Shown here in pieces: positions 16,957 through 25,561 of a stretch of DNA of 64,000 nucleotides (positions are counted from its first letter, which is position 1; every line of letters begins with the position of its first letter). The notes under the pieces were generated by a model that saw only the letters and a list, made by a program, of their open reading frames with translations, had not been told where the DNA came from and made no database searches. Source of the DNA: Enterococcus_I eurekensis (GTDB lineage: Bacteria; Bacillota; Bacilli; Lactobacillales; Enterococcaceae); assembly GCF_042654605.1 (NCBI RefSeq), contig NZ_JBHSGT010000020.1, forward strand, positions 62,001-126,000. The letters are read 5' to 3'. Made by a program: the position numbers and the translations under genes.

Positions 16957-18234
16957 TTAACGAGCTGTTAAGTGCTCAACATCTTCAAAAAATCTTGGAT
17001 ATGATATCGCAATTGCTTCTGGTTTTTCTAATGTGACAACTTCCTTCGTCAATAATGCTGCCACTTGTAACATCATCCCAATACGATGATCTCCTAAGCT
17101 TGAAACTGCACCACCATGGAGTGCGGTAGGGCCATGAATAATTAAACCATCTGCTGTTGCTTCGATATTGGCGCCTAATTTATTTAATTGCTCACAAGTC
17201 GCATCGATTCGGTTGGTTTCTTTAACTTTTAACTCTTCGGCATCTTTGATAATCGTTGTACCTTCCGCTTGAGTCGCTAATAAGGCAATGACTGGTAGTT
17301 CATCAATTAAGGTTGGAATAATATCGCCACCGATCACAATTCCTTTAAGTTTAGATGTTTCAATCTGAATATCGGCTGCTTGATTCTTTTCATCAATATT
17401 ATCCAGTCTGACCTGTGCACCCATTTGTTCTAACACTTTCAAAATACCCGTTCTCGTTGGATTAATCCCGACATTCGTTAAAGTAATTTGACTTTCAGGT
17501 ACAACAGCACCTGCTGCTAAAAAGAAGGCGGCCGAAGAGATATCTCCGGGAACAGTTATTGCTTGTCCGGTTAATTTTTGTGGTCCGGTTAATTTGATTT
17601 CTTTACCATTTTGGTGAATCTCACCACCAAATTGACGAATCATTTCTTCAGTATGGTTTCGAGAAGCTTCTTTTTCGATGATTGTGGTCGTCCCTTGCGC
17701 TTGTAGTGCAGCAAATAATATAGCTGATTTGACTTGAGCACTAGCGACTGGCATTTCGTAGGTCATTGATTGTAAGTTTGAAGAGCCAGCAATCGTAATT
17801 GGTGGAAATTCTGTTTCTTGATTACCAGTAATTTTGGCACCCATTTTTTGTAATGGTAACATCACGCGGTTCATTGGTCTTAAACTTAATGAGTCATCGC
17901 CGTATAATATCGTTTGAAAAGGACAAGTATTCAACATCCCCATCATTAAGCGAATCGTTGTTCCAGAATTCCCTACATCTAAAGCGTGATTAGCAGCTTC
18001 TAGTCCCTCAATTCCTTTCCCTTGTATCGTAATTACTTCACCATCATCTTGCATCTCAACTCCTAGGGCCTGAAAAGCATGCATTGTATTAAAGCAATCT
18101 TCCCCCCGCAAAAAGTTTTTGATGGTTGTTGTTCCGTGAGCTAAAGCGCCAAACATAATACTACGGTGGGAAATCGACTTATCTGCCGGAACTTCAATCA
18201 CGCCTTTTAGTGGACTTTTTGAAATTAATTGCAT
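16957..18234 (-). CDS. aroA: 5-enolpyruvylshikimate-3-phosphate synthase
   Basis: 425 residues. It condenses shikimate-3-phosphate with PEP. Signatures: ADKSISHRSIMFGALA near the N terminus, GNSGTTIRLMMGML (class II-like rather than the LNAGTA form of enterobacteria), ASAQVKSAILFAALQA and the C-terminal DHRIGMML. The active-site residues Lys, Ser, Arg, Asp and Glu in these blocks are present. It is translated from an AGGAGG site ten bases past the tyrA stop. Confidence 0.96.
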   Translation of the reverse strand: MQLISKSPLKGVIEVPADKSISHRSIMFGALAHGTTTIKNFLRGEDCFNTMHAFQALGVEMQDDGEVITIQGKGIEGLEAANHALDVGNSGTTIRLMMGMLNTCPFQTILYGDDSLSLRPMNRVMLPLQKMGAKITGNQETEFPPITIAGSSNLQSMTYEMPVASAQVKSAILFAALQAQGTTTIIEKEASRNHTEEMIRQFGGEIHQNGKEIKLTGPQKLTGQAITVPGDISSAAFFLAAGAVVPESQITLTNVGINPTRTGILKVLEQMGAQVRLDNIDEKNQAADIQIETSKLKGIVIGGDIIPTLIDELPVIALLATQAEGTTIIKDAEELKVKETNRIDATCEQLNKLGANIEATADGLIIHGPTALHGGAVSSLGDHRIGMMLQVAALLTKEVVTLEKPEAIAISYPRFFEDVEHLTAR

Positions 18235-18244
18235 TTGTTACCTC

Positions 18245-19339
18245 CTATTTAATCCAACAACGGTACGGTGTTTTCTCAGTGATTAACTGTTGGCCGATAT
18301 ATTGGTCTTTTTGATTTTTGAAACTTAATTGTAAGACACCGATAATTTCTTCTCGTGTTTCCAAAATGCGCAAGTTGACTAATGATAAACTAGCCGTACC
18401 TAACAACGAAGTCACCTCACCGATAATACCTGGAGAGTCTGGGATATCAATAAATAAGTCATAAAAAGCAGGAATACTCCCTTTTTGATGAATCGGTAGT
18501 CGTTCGCGTGTATCTCGGGCCCGTTCAAAAAAATTAAAAATTGCTGGACTATTACTTTGTGTTAACCAGTCACGAACAGTCGTCATACGGTGTTGCCATT
18601 GATCAATGAATTCAATTAAGACTTCTCGATTACTTAATAAAATATCCGTCCACATTTGTGGGTCAGATGAAGCAATACGGGTAATGTCACGAAAACCACC
18701 CGCTGCTAATTGTTTCGAACGCGGATAAGTCAAATTAAATTGATCAGCTTGATTAACTAGTGCCGCTGCGACAATGTGGGGGAAATGACTAAGCATCCCC
18801 GTAATTTGATCGTGTTCCGTTGCTGACATCGATAAAAACTTCGCTTTTGTGCCTTTTAATAATTCTTTTAAACACGTTTCATTTTCAGTCGTTGTTTGAT
18901 GATTGGGCGTCAAGATATAATAAGCCTCTTCAAACAAACGTTCGTCTCGCGCCTGAATTCCTGATTTGTGTGAACCTGCCATCGGATGTCCGCCAATAAA
19001 TAAATAAGGTTGTTGACTTGCAAAAGCCATAATCTCTTCTTTCGTACTACCGGTATCCGTAACAAGTACTCCTTTACGTAAAGCAAGCGTTGCTAGTTTC
19101 GCTAGGTAGCTAAGTGAGGTTTTAACAGGTACCGCTAAAATAATAACATCGGCCACAATGGCATTTTCGTCAAAACTTGGAAGAATAATATCAACTATGT
19201 CTTCAGTCAGCGCGGTAGCCTTTGTCTCATCTAAATAATCCCAACCGTACAAGACACAATCTGGCTGTGCCGCTTTGATACAGCTGGCTAAAGAGGACCC
19301 AATTAGTCCTAAGCCAACGATTAATACGTTTTTTTGCAT
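18245..19339 (-). CDS. tyrA: Prephenate dehydrogenase with C-terminal ACT domain
   Basis: 364 residues. NAD(P) fold GLGLIGSSLASCIKAA at the N terminus, catalytic His in MLSHFPHIVAAAL, GGHPMAGSHKSG for substrate binding and FRDITRIASSDPQMW. The last ~75 residues (FYDLFIDIPDSPGIIGEVTSLL) form an ACT domain, likely the Tyr feedback site. It makes 4-hydroxyphenylpyruvate from prephenate. Together with pheA it makes the operon serve Tyr and Phe, matching the Tyr/Phe-rich leader peptide upstream. Confidence 0.95.
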   Translation of the reverse strand: MQKNVLIVGLGLIGSSLASCIKAAQPDCVLYGWDYLDETKATALTEDIVDIILPSFDENAIVADVIILAVPVKTSLSYLAKLATLALRKGVLVTDTGSTKEEIMAFASQQPYLFIGGHPMAGSHKSGIQARDERLFEEAYYILTPNHQTTTENETCLKELLKGTKAKFLSMSATEHDQITGMLSHFPHIVAAALVNQADQFNLTYPRSKQLAAGGFRDITRIASSDPQMWTDILLSNREVLIEFIDQWQHRMTTVRDWLTQSNSPAIFNFFERARDTRERLPIHQKGSIPAFYDLFIDIPDSPGIIGEVTSLLGTASLSLVNLRILETREEIIGVLQLSFKNQKDQYIGQQLITEKTPYRCWIK

Positions 19340-19356
19340 GTGGTCCTCCTTAATGA

Positions 19357-20523
19357 TTAATAGTTTTTTAAATATTCGCGATAATCTGCCATCGCTTGTG
19401 CTAATTCTTCAAATGAATCACTTGGGAATTTCTCTAAAATCTCATTGGCGATAACTGTTGCCACCACACTTTGTGCTACGACACATGCGGCAGGGACGGC
19501 CGTGCTATCTGAACGCTCGATACTTGCTTTATAGACTTCTTTAGTATTAATATCAACACTTTGTAATGGTTTATATAACGTTGGAATAGGTTTCATGACA
19601 CCACGAATCACAATCGCTTCACCATTGGTCATGCCACCTTCAAAGCCGCCAAGATTGTTACTACGTCTAGTATAGCCTGTTTGCTCATCCCATAAAATTT
19701 CATCCATCACTTCTGAACCTGGTAGGACACCAGCTTCAAAACCAACACCAAATTCAACGCCTTTAAATGCATTAATACTAACCATCGCTTGCGCTAATTT
19801 ACCATCGAGTTTTTTATCCCATTGAACGTAGCTACCTAATCCAGCAGGAACCCCTCCAACTAAGACTTCAACGACACCGCCAATCGTATCGCCTTTGCGC
19901 TTCGTCGCATCAATTAACGCTTTAATTTCTTCTTCAACTTCAGGATCTAAGACACGAACTTCTGATGCTTCTGCACGTTCGTAAATCTCTTTAATCGTTA
20001 GTCCTTCTGGAATCGATGCTTTAATGCCACCTAACATCGTCACATGACCAGCTACATCAATATCTAGCGCCTTTAATAAGGTTTTAGCAACTGCTCCTAC
20101 CGCCACTCGCATGGTCGTTTCACGTGCAGATGAACGCTCTAGTACATTTCGTAAATCTCGGTGATGGTATTTCATCCCCCCAACTAAATCTGCGTGTCCA
20201 GGTCTTGGACGTACGACTTGTCTTAAACTGCGTTTTTTATCTTCGACATCTTCGATACTCATTACCGTACGCCAGTTTTTCCAGTCATCGTTTTCAACGC
20301 TTAAAGTAATTGGAGAACCAAGTGTTTTACCATGCCGGATTCCCGATGTAATACGAACCTTATCTTTTTCGATGAGCATTCTTCCGCCGCGACCATACCC
20401 GGTTTGACGACGAAAAAGCTCAGTATTAATATCTTCAGCCGTTAATGATAACCCGGCTGGAATTCCTTCAATAATTGCTGTTAATTCTGGACCATGTGAT
20501 TCTCCTGCTGTAATGTAGCGCAT
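19357..20523 (-). CDS. aroC: Chorismate synthase
   Basis: 388 residues. The N terminus MRYITAGESHGPELTAIIEG and the blocks RRQTGYGRGGRM, RPGHADLVGGMKY and RSSARETTMRVAVGA are the family signatures. It uses reduced FMN to eliminate phosphate from EPSP, giving chorismate. An AAGGGGG ribosome site precedes the ATG. The full-length, intact enzyme is collinear with Bacillus AroF-type chorismate synthases. Confidence 0.96.
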   Translation of the reverse strand: MRYITAGESHGPELTAIIEGIPAGLSLTAEDINTELFRRQTGYGRGGRMLIEKDKVRITSGIRHGKTLGSPITLSVENDDWKNWRTVMSIEDVEDKKRSLRQVVRPRPGHADLVGGMKYHHRDLRNVLERSSARETTMRVAVGAVAKTLLKALDIDVAGHVTMLGGIKASIPEGLTIKEIYERAEASEVRVLDPEVEEEIKALIDATKRKGDTIGGVVEVLVGGVPAGLGSYVQWDKKLDGKLAQAMVSINAFKGVEFGVGFEAGVLPGSEVMDEILWDEQTGYTRRSNNLGGFEGGMTNGEAIVIRGVMKPIPTLYKPLQSVDINTKEVYKASIERSDSTAVPAACVVAQSVVATVIANEILEKFPSDSFEELAQAMADYREYLKNY

Positions 20524-20541
20524 AAGTAAATCCCCCTTTTA

Positions 20542-21606
20542 TTATGAACGAATGTAATCGCGAATGTTTTCAATTGGAATTGAAACGATTTTTGCTTCAC
20601 CAATCTGTTCTAGTAAAATAATTTTTAGTTGTTTGCCTCGAGCTTTTTTATCGTGGGTAATTGCTTGATAAATGGCCTCTTTTTTTGCCTCCAGCTCAGG
20701 ATAATCTGTCGGTAAATGGAATCGTTGGAGCATCTTTTCCATTTTTTCAGTTATTCCACTAGGACTCAATTTTGAATGTTCTGCTTGGCGACACATCAGC
20801 ATCATCCCAATCGCAACGGCTTCGCCATGGCTAACCACGCCATAACCCGCCGTATTTTCAATACCATGTCCAATTGTATGACCAAAATTGAGTAGCAAGC
20901 GACTCCCATGATCAAACTCATCTTCTTCCACAACAACTTTTTTAACATGTAGCGCGAGAGGAATCACTTCTTCAGCGCGTGCAAGTAAGGCATGCTCGTC
21001 TTCCATTGTCTCAAGTAAGTCCCATAAAATCGAATCAGCAATCGCTCCGGCTTTAACGACTTCAGCGATACCTTCACGTAAGCGACGGTCATCTAATGTT
21101 TTAAGTGTTTCTGAATCAATCAAAACACCTTCTGGTTGCGAAAAAGTTCCAACGAGGTTTTTCGCGTTTTGAGTGTTAACCGCTGTTTTTCCACCAATAC
21201 TTGAATCAACTTGAGCTAATAATGTTGTTGGAATTTGCAGAAAATGCAACCCACGCATATACGTTGAAGCGACAAAACCGGTTAAATCACCAATTACACC
21301 ACCACCTAAAGCGATGATACCATCACTTCTTGTATAACCGGCTTTAGCTAATTGATCATACAACTGTGTTGCTTGAATGAGTGATTTGCTTTCTTCTCCA
21401 GCTGGTACAACAAATAAGTCTGCAGCAAATCCTACATTTTGCAATTGTTGCTTAACGTCTTCACCATAGAGGTCGACAACGTTACTATCGGTAATAATCG
21501 CAATTTTTTGTGGTTGCCATAATGATTTAACCCATTGTCCGACTTCTGATAGCCCGCCTTTTTTGATAAGAATTTCATACGTATGATTCGTAAGTTGAAT
21601 TTTCAT
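20542..21606 (-). CDS. aroB: 3-dehydroquinate synthase
   Basis: 354 residues. It cyclises DAHP to 3-dehydroquinate using NAD+ and Zn2+. Seen: GEESKSLIQATQLYDQL, the NAD-binding ALGGGVIGDLTGFVASTY, TTLLAQVDSSIGGKTAVN, and the Zn ligands in LLNFGHTIGHGIE and SHGEAVAIGM. Length is typical. It sits 18 bases downstream of the DAHP synthase gene. Confidence 0.96.
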   Translation of the reverse strand: MKIQLTNHTYEILIKKGGLSEVGQWVKSLWQPQKIAIITDSNVVDLYGEDVKQQLQNVGFAADLFVVPAGEESKSLIQATQLYDQLAKAGYTRSDGIIALGGGVIGDLTGFVASTYMRGLHFLQIPTTLLAQVDSSIGGKTAVNTQNAKNLVGTFSQPEGVLIDSETLKTLDDRRLREGIAEVVKAGAIADSILWDLLETMEDEHALLARAEEVIPLALHVKKVVVEEDEFDHGSRLLLNFGHTIGHGIENTAGYGVVSHGEAVAIGMMLMCRQAEHSKLSPSGITEKMEKMLQRFHLPTDYPELEAKKEAIYQAITHDKKARGKQLKIILLEQIGEAKIVSIPIENIRDYIRS

Positions 21607-21623
21607 CCTTAAACATTCCTTTG

Positions 21624-22652
21624 TTAGTTATTTTCGATTTGACGAATTGTTTGCATCGCATCGACTAATAAATCGACTTCTTTCATCATCTTCAAGTAAT
21701 TTTTTTCATTTAACGATTGGGGACCATCTGACCACGCATTGGCTGGGTCTGGATGAATCTCAACAATCATACCGTCTGCGCCAGCAGCAACACCTGCACG
21801 AGCCATTGGTGAAACTAAATCCCAAACGCCTGTTCCGTGACTTGGATCAACAATAATTGGGAAGTGACTCATTTTTTTAATAATTGGCACAGCGCTCAAA
21901 TCAAAAGTGTTCCGTGTCGCTGTTTCGTATGTGCGAATTCCACGTTCGATAAAGATAACTGGACTTTTCTCTTCAACGGCAATGTACTCTGCAGCATTTA
22001 ACCACTCGTCAATTGTTCCAGAAATTCCACGTTTTAAGCCAATTGGTTTTCCTGTTTTACCAACAGCTGATAATAACTTGTAGTTTTGCATATTGCGGGC
22101 ACCTATTTGAATAATATCTGTGTACTTAGCCACTAAATCAATATGAGCTTCATCCATCACCTCAGTAATGACTTTTAAGCCAAATTCATCCGCTGCTTGA
22201 CGCATAATGATTAAACCTTCTTCTTCTAAACCTTGGAAAGCATAAGGCGAGGTTCTCGGTTTGAATGCGCCACCGCGTAAAATTTGTGCTCCACCGGCTT
22301 TAGCCATTCGAGCACTCTCGCGAATTTGGTCTAAACCTTCAACAGAACATGGCCCAGCCATGGTCACAAAGCTACCATCACCAATTTTAACGCCGTCGAC
22401 ATCGACAACAGTATCATCCGGGTGGAATTCACGTGAACTTAATTTGTACGTGTTACTAATTCTGACAGTTTTATCAACACCTTCATAACTACGAAAAGCA
22501 ATATCTTGAATCGAACGTGTGTCGCCTAATAAGCCGATTACTACTTGTTCACTACCTGTATTTAATTGGTAATCCAAACCACTTTCTTTAATTCTTTTTA
22601 CCACTGTTTCAATTTGTCCATTTGTTGCTCCTGGTTTCATAATAACGATCAT
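21624..22652 (-). CDS. aroF: DAHP synthase, type I-beta with N-terminal regulatory domain
   Basis: 342 residues. First enzyme of the shikimate pathway (PEP plus erythrose-4-phosphate). The first ~70 residues (MIVIMKPGATNGQIETVVKR) form the ferredoxin-like regulatory domain known from type I-beta enzymes such as that of Thermotoga, implicated in Tyr/Phe feedback. The TIM barrel follows, with AGPCSVEG, RGGAFKPRTSPYAFQG, IGARNMQNYKLL and PSHGTG metal/substrate motifs. The gene is called aroF or aroG/aroA in different genomes. Confidence 0.94.
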   Translation of the reverse strand: MIVIMKPGATNGQIETVVKRIKESGLDYQLNTGSEQVVIGLLGDTRSIQDIAFRSYEGVDKTVRISNTYKLSSREFHPDDTVVDVDGVKIGDGSFVTMAGPCSVEGLDQIRESARMAKAGGAQILRGGAFKPRTSPYAFQGLEEEGLIIMRQAADEFGLKVITEVMDEAHIDLVAKYTDIIQIGARNMQNYKLLSAVGKTGKPIGLKRGISGTIDEWLNAAEYIAVEEKSPVIFIERGIRTYETATRNTFDLSAVPIIKKMSHFPIIVDPSHGTGVWDLVSPMARAGVAAGADGMIVEIHPDPANAWSDGPQSLNEKNYLKMMKEVDLLVDAMQTIRQIENN

Positions 22653-22683
22653 TTATATTTCCTACTTTCTGTTTTTAGTTGTT

Positions 22684-23556
22684 TTATTTTAATAAAGCTT
22701 TTTTTACTAATTCAATCGGCATCGGCTCGTTCGTCCAAAGTTCAAAGGCAACTGCTCCTTGATGGATGAGCATCCCTAAACCATTCATTGTTTTAGCCCC
22801 AATTTTTCTAGCCTCGATTAATAATTGGGTTGCTGCGGGGTGATAAATAATGTCACTGACAGCTAAGTCAGCGTGTAAGTCACTGAGTTTAATCAATGGA
22901 ATTTGTCCAGCAAGTTCACCCATGCCAACGTTTGTCGCATTAATCAAAAGACAGCTCCGCTGGCAAGCGGCTGTAATTGCTGATTGATCATTAGCTTCAA
23001 TTAAATTTAATCGACAAGCTGTCTTTTTCTCGATTTCTTTGATTTTTTCCACCATTTTCGAAAAATTCGCACTTTTTCGACTAATAATATTAATCGTTTG
23101 CACACCGTCTAGAGCAGCCTGGCAAATAATGGCTGTTGCCGCACCTCCTGCACCTAAGATGGTGATTTCCTTTTCGCGAGTATTCAATTCAAGTTCTTCA
23201 AGACTTCGCATAAATCCTAGACCGTCTGTATTATGACCGATTAGCTTTCCTTGATCGTTGACAATTGTATTAACGGCTCCGATTAATTGTGCTTCTGGCG
23301 AAAGTTCATCCAGTAGCGCTAAAACGTTTTGTTTGTGCGGCATCGAAATATTGGCACCGATCAAATCCAGACTTCGGATTGCTTGAATGCTAACTTTTAA
23401 ATCTTCGGGTTTGATATCAAATGCTAAATAACGAGCATCGATTCCAGATTCTTTAAAAGCGATGTTATGCATTTTAGGAGAAATACTATGACGGGCGGGA
23501 CTCGCAAAAAAACCAACAAGTCGTGTCTCTCCGGATATTTCAATGTTTTTTGTCAT
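22684..23556 (-). CDS. aroE: Shikimate dehydrogenase
   Basis: 290 residues. NADP-dependent reduction of 3-dehydroshikimate. Substrate site FFASPARHSISPKMHN and NISMPHKQNVL (catalytic Lys), GAVNTIVNDQGKLIGHNTDGLGF with catalytic Asp, and the nucleotide motif ILGAGGAATAI. It is the first gene of the operon, behind GGAGG and right after a terminator hairpin, so its expression needs transcription through the leader attenuator. No dehydroquinate dehydratase gene is in the operon, so that step must be encoded elsewhere. Confidence 0.95.
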   Translation of the reverse strand: MTKNIEISGETRLVGFFASPARHSISPKMHNIAFKESGIDARYLAFDIKPEDLKVSIQAIRSLDLIGANISMPHKQNVLALLDELSPEAQLIGAVNTIVNDQGKLIGHNTDGLGFMRSLEELELNTREKEITILGAGGAATAIICQAALDGVQTINIISRKSANFSKMVEKIKEIEKKTACRLNLIEANDQSAITAACQRSCLLINATNVGMGELAGQIPLIKLSDLHADLAVSDIIYHPAATQLLIEARKIGAKTMNGLGMLIHQGAVAFELWTNEPMPIELVKKALLK

Positions 23557-23575
23557 GTCATTCCTCCTTTCAAAA

Positions 23576-23622
23576 TAAAAAAGATGCCTACTGAAAACGA
23601 ATCGTCTACAGTGGGCATCTTT
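23576..23622 (-). terminator. Second terminator in the aro leader
   Basis: On the minus strand AAGATGCCCACTG...CAGTAGGCATCTTTTTT: eight base pairs AAGATGCC/GGCATCTT plus inner ACTG/CAGT pairs, then a U-run that merges into the ribosome site of aroE. It adds a second barrier after the attenuator terminator. Confidence 0.85.
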
Positions 23623-23640
23623 ATACTTGTACAGATGTAT

Positions 23641-23688
23641 AAAAAAATATAAAAAGCCACTATAGATATTTAATCATCTACGGCGGCT
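23641..23688 (-). promoter_or_regulatory. Attenuator terminator (segments D:E) of the aro leader
   Basis: Segment D (AGCCGCCGTAGAT, 23688-23676) pairs with segment E (ATCTATAGTGGCT, 23667-23655), followed by TTTTATATTTTTTT. D can instead pair over 12 positions with segment C (23731-23712, ending CTATGATGGCT), forming an antiterminator. C in turn pairs with B (23745-23735) and B with A (23765-23756), the bases immediately after the leader-peptide stop. Confidence 0.85.
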
Positions 23689-23765
23689 GTTGTGTCATTA
23701 CAAATTCCCCTAGCCATCATAGATACAAACGTTGCGTTTGTATCCATAACTACATGAATACAAAC

Positions 23766-23822
23766 CTACCTAAAATAGCTAAAGTAATAATTATTCAGTT
23801 GTGATTGATGTGAGTTTAACAT
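23766..23822 (-). CDS. aro operon leader peptide, Tyr/Phe-rich
   Basis: An 18-residue frame, MLNSHQSQLNNYYFSYFR, with GGAG nine bases before its ATG. Codons 12-17 are Tyr Tyr Phe Ser Tyr Phe, the end products of the operon. Segment A begins at the base after the TAG stop. A ribosome stalled at Tyr/Phe codons leaves A free to pair with B, which releases C to pair with D and prevents the terminator. A ribosome finishing translation covers A, B pairs with C, and D:E terminates. This is inferred from sequence and pairing only. Confidence 0.85.
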   Translation of the reverse strand: MLNSHQSQLNNYYFSYFR

Positions 23823-23858
23823 ACGTAATCGCTCCAAACTGATTTAAGATATGAGCTT

Positions 23859-23887
23859 AGTATAGGAGTTTGATGAGAAGATGTCAA
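23859..23887 (-). promoter_or_regulatory. Promoter of the aro operon
   Basis: On the minus strand TTGACA (23887-23882), 17 bases, TATACT (23864-23859): near-perfect sigma-A promoter. It begins 20 bases past the trpZ stop, with no clear terminator between, so trpXYZ transcripts may also run into the aro leader. Confidence 0.92.
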
Positions 23888-23906
23888 CACTTTTTTCATT
23901 AATTTT

Positions 23907-24674
23907 TTAAAAAATGATTTCTTCAAAAAAGTGAAGCAGATCAGTCAAAGTTAGTTTTTCCTTTTCTTTTTGGTCTAAATCCTTAATAATCTGCCCTTTT
24001 TGTAAGAGAATCAAACGGTTTCCATACTTTAAGGCGTCTTCCATTCGATGAGTAATCATGAGACAAGTGAGATTTTCCTCAGAAATCTTTTGATTTGTTA
24101 TCTCCATTAGTTGCTTCGCCGTTTTAGGATCTAAAGCAGCCGTATGTTCATCTAATAACAACAGTTCTGGTTTCTTTAAGGTCGCCATCAGTAAACTAAG
24201 GGCTTGGCGTTGTCCCCCAGATAAATTGCCTGTTGGCGTATCTAAATGATTTTCTAAGCCATTACCAATCGCTTGACATAACTCAAAGTAAAAAGGTTTT
24301 TGTTGCTTGATGCGACGTAAGCGTAAACCTCTTTTCTCCCCACGTTTTTGCGCTAAAAATAAATTTTCAGCAACCGTCATCCGAGGAGCTGTCCCCATTT
24401 TTGGATCTTGGAAAACTCGGGCAATCGAGGCCGCTCTTTTTTCTTCTGATAATGCTGTGATGTCGGTTCCTCCTAAAAGAATTTGCCCCTGTGTTACATC
24501 CAATGTACCAGAAATACTATTAAATAGCGTACTTTTTCCAGCACCATTACCACCTAAAACCGTGATAAAGTCACCCGGTCGAATCGTTAAATTAACGGCA
24601 TCAAGCAAGGTCTTTTGTTCTTTAGGACCGTTATTGATAGTCTTCGTTACATTTTTTAATTCAAGAATACTCAT
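23907..24674 (-). CDS. trpZ: Tryptophan-type ABC transporter ATPase
   Basis: 255 residues with Walker A GGNGAGKST, signature LSGGQRQALSLLMATL, Walker B LLLLDEHTAALDP and switch ITHRME. The His in DEHTAALDP is typical of the ATPases paired with TrpX-type binding proteins. It overlaps the permease gene by 4 bases (ATGA). Assignment to tryptophan rests on the Trp-codon leader peptide of this operon and on the family; direct substrate evidence is absent. Confidence 0.9.
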   Translation of the reverse strand: MSILELKNVTKTINNGPKEQKTLLDAVNLTIRPGDFITVLGGNGAGKSTLFNSISGTLDVTQGQILLGGTDITALSEEKRAASIARVFQDPKMGTAPRMTVAENLFLAQKRGEKRGLRLRRIKQQKPFYFELCQAIGNGLENHLDTPTGNLSGGQRQALSLLMATLKKPELLLLDEHTAALDPKTAKQLMEITNQKISEENLTCLMITHRMEDALKYGNRLILLQKGQIIKDLDQKEKEKLTLTDLLHFFEEIIF

Positions 24675-25561
24675 TTTGAAAGACCTCCTTTCTCAAATCC
24701 TGTCTTCAATTGCAATTTCTCTTTGAAACGTGGAATTAATAAACATAAAGTTAAAATCATCGCCGAGAATAGTTTTAAATAGGTCGTATCAAACCCTAAA
24801 CGAATCACTAGTAAAATTAACAGTTGATAAATAATGCTTCCGAGAACAATCGCTACGAGACGTTCAAAGAAAGTTAATTCCCCAAATAAGACTTCACCAA
24901 TGATAATCGAAGCTAACCCAATGACAATTACACCGATTCCTTTGCTAACATCCGCATAACCGTCATTTTGAGCAATTAATGCTCCACTTAGAGCAATTAC
25001 TCCATTAGATAAAACCAGACCGATAATTTTCATCCGATCTGTCGAAATACCTAAAGAACGTGCCATTTCCTCATTATCCCCAGTCGCAATGTAGGCTTGT
25101 CCAAAATCCGTATTAAAAAAGAAATATAACAAACCAATAATTAAACTACTGGCAATTAAGCCAAGTAATATCGTGTCATAATTTTTAGGAATAGAATCAT
25201 TGCGGAAAAAATCTAAAATATTCTCTTGATTTAGCAATGACAAATTGGGACGCTTCATTACAAAAAGCATCACGGCATTTAAGGCGGACATCACTAAGAT
25301 TCCTGATAAGATAACTGGAATTTTCCCCTTCGTGTAAAGTAAACCGGTCACTAGTCCGGCCAACATCCCGGCAATAATTGCCAGCCCAGTCGCAGCTAGT
25401 GGTGGGAAACCTGCAACAATCGCTGCGACCGAGACTGCCCCGCCGAGTGGAAAGGAGCCTTCTGTTGTCATATCTGGGAAATTCAAAATCCGATAAGTCA
25501 TAAAAATTCCTAAACCTAAAACGCTCCATAATAACCCTTGTCCAATTGATGAAAAAATCAT
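24671..25561 (-). CDS. trpY: Tryptophan-type ABC transporter permease
   Basis: 296 residues, about nine hydrophobic segments, of the branched-chain/ribose-type permease superfamily (BPD_transp_2). Conserved: YRILNFPDMTTEGSFPLGGA near the N terminus and TGDNEEMARSLGISTDRMK, the cytoplasmic loop expected to contact the ATPase. It overlaps both neighbours by 4 bases, so the three genes are translationally coupled. Confidence 0.9.
   Translation of the reverse strand: MIFSSIGQGLLWSVLGLGIFMTYRILNFPDMTTEGSFPLGGAVSVAAIVAGFPPLAATGLAIIAGMLAGLVTGLLYTKGKIPVILSGILVMSALNAVMLFVMKRPNLSLLNQENILDFFRNDSIPKNYDTILLGLIASSLIIGLLYFFFNTDFGQAYIATGDNEEMARSLGISTDRMKIIGLVLSNGVIALSGALIAQNDGYADVSKGIGVIVIGLASIIIGEVLFGELTFFERLVAIVLGSIIYQLLILLVIRLGFDTTYLKLFSAMILTLCLLIPRFKEKLQLKTGFEKGGLSK

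Noticed and set aside
23557..23852. T-box riboswitch upstream of aroE
   Set aside because: The conserved GGTGGNACCGCG-type bulge is absent; a leader peptide and alternating segments explain the region.
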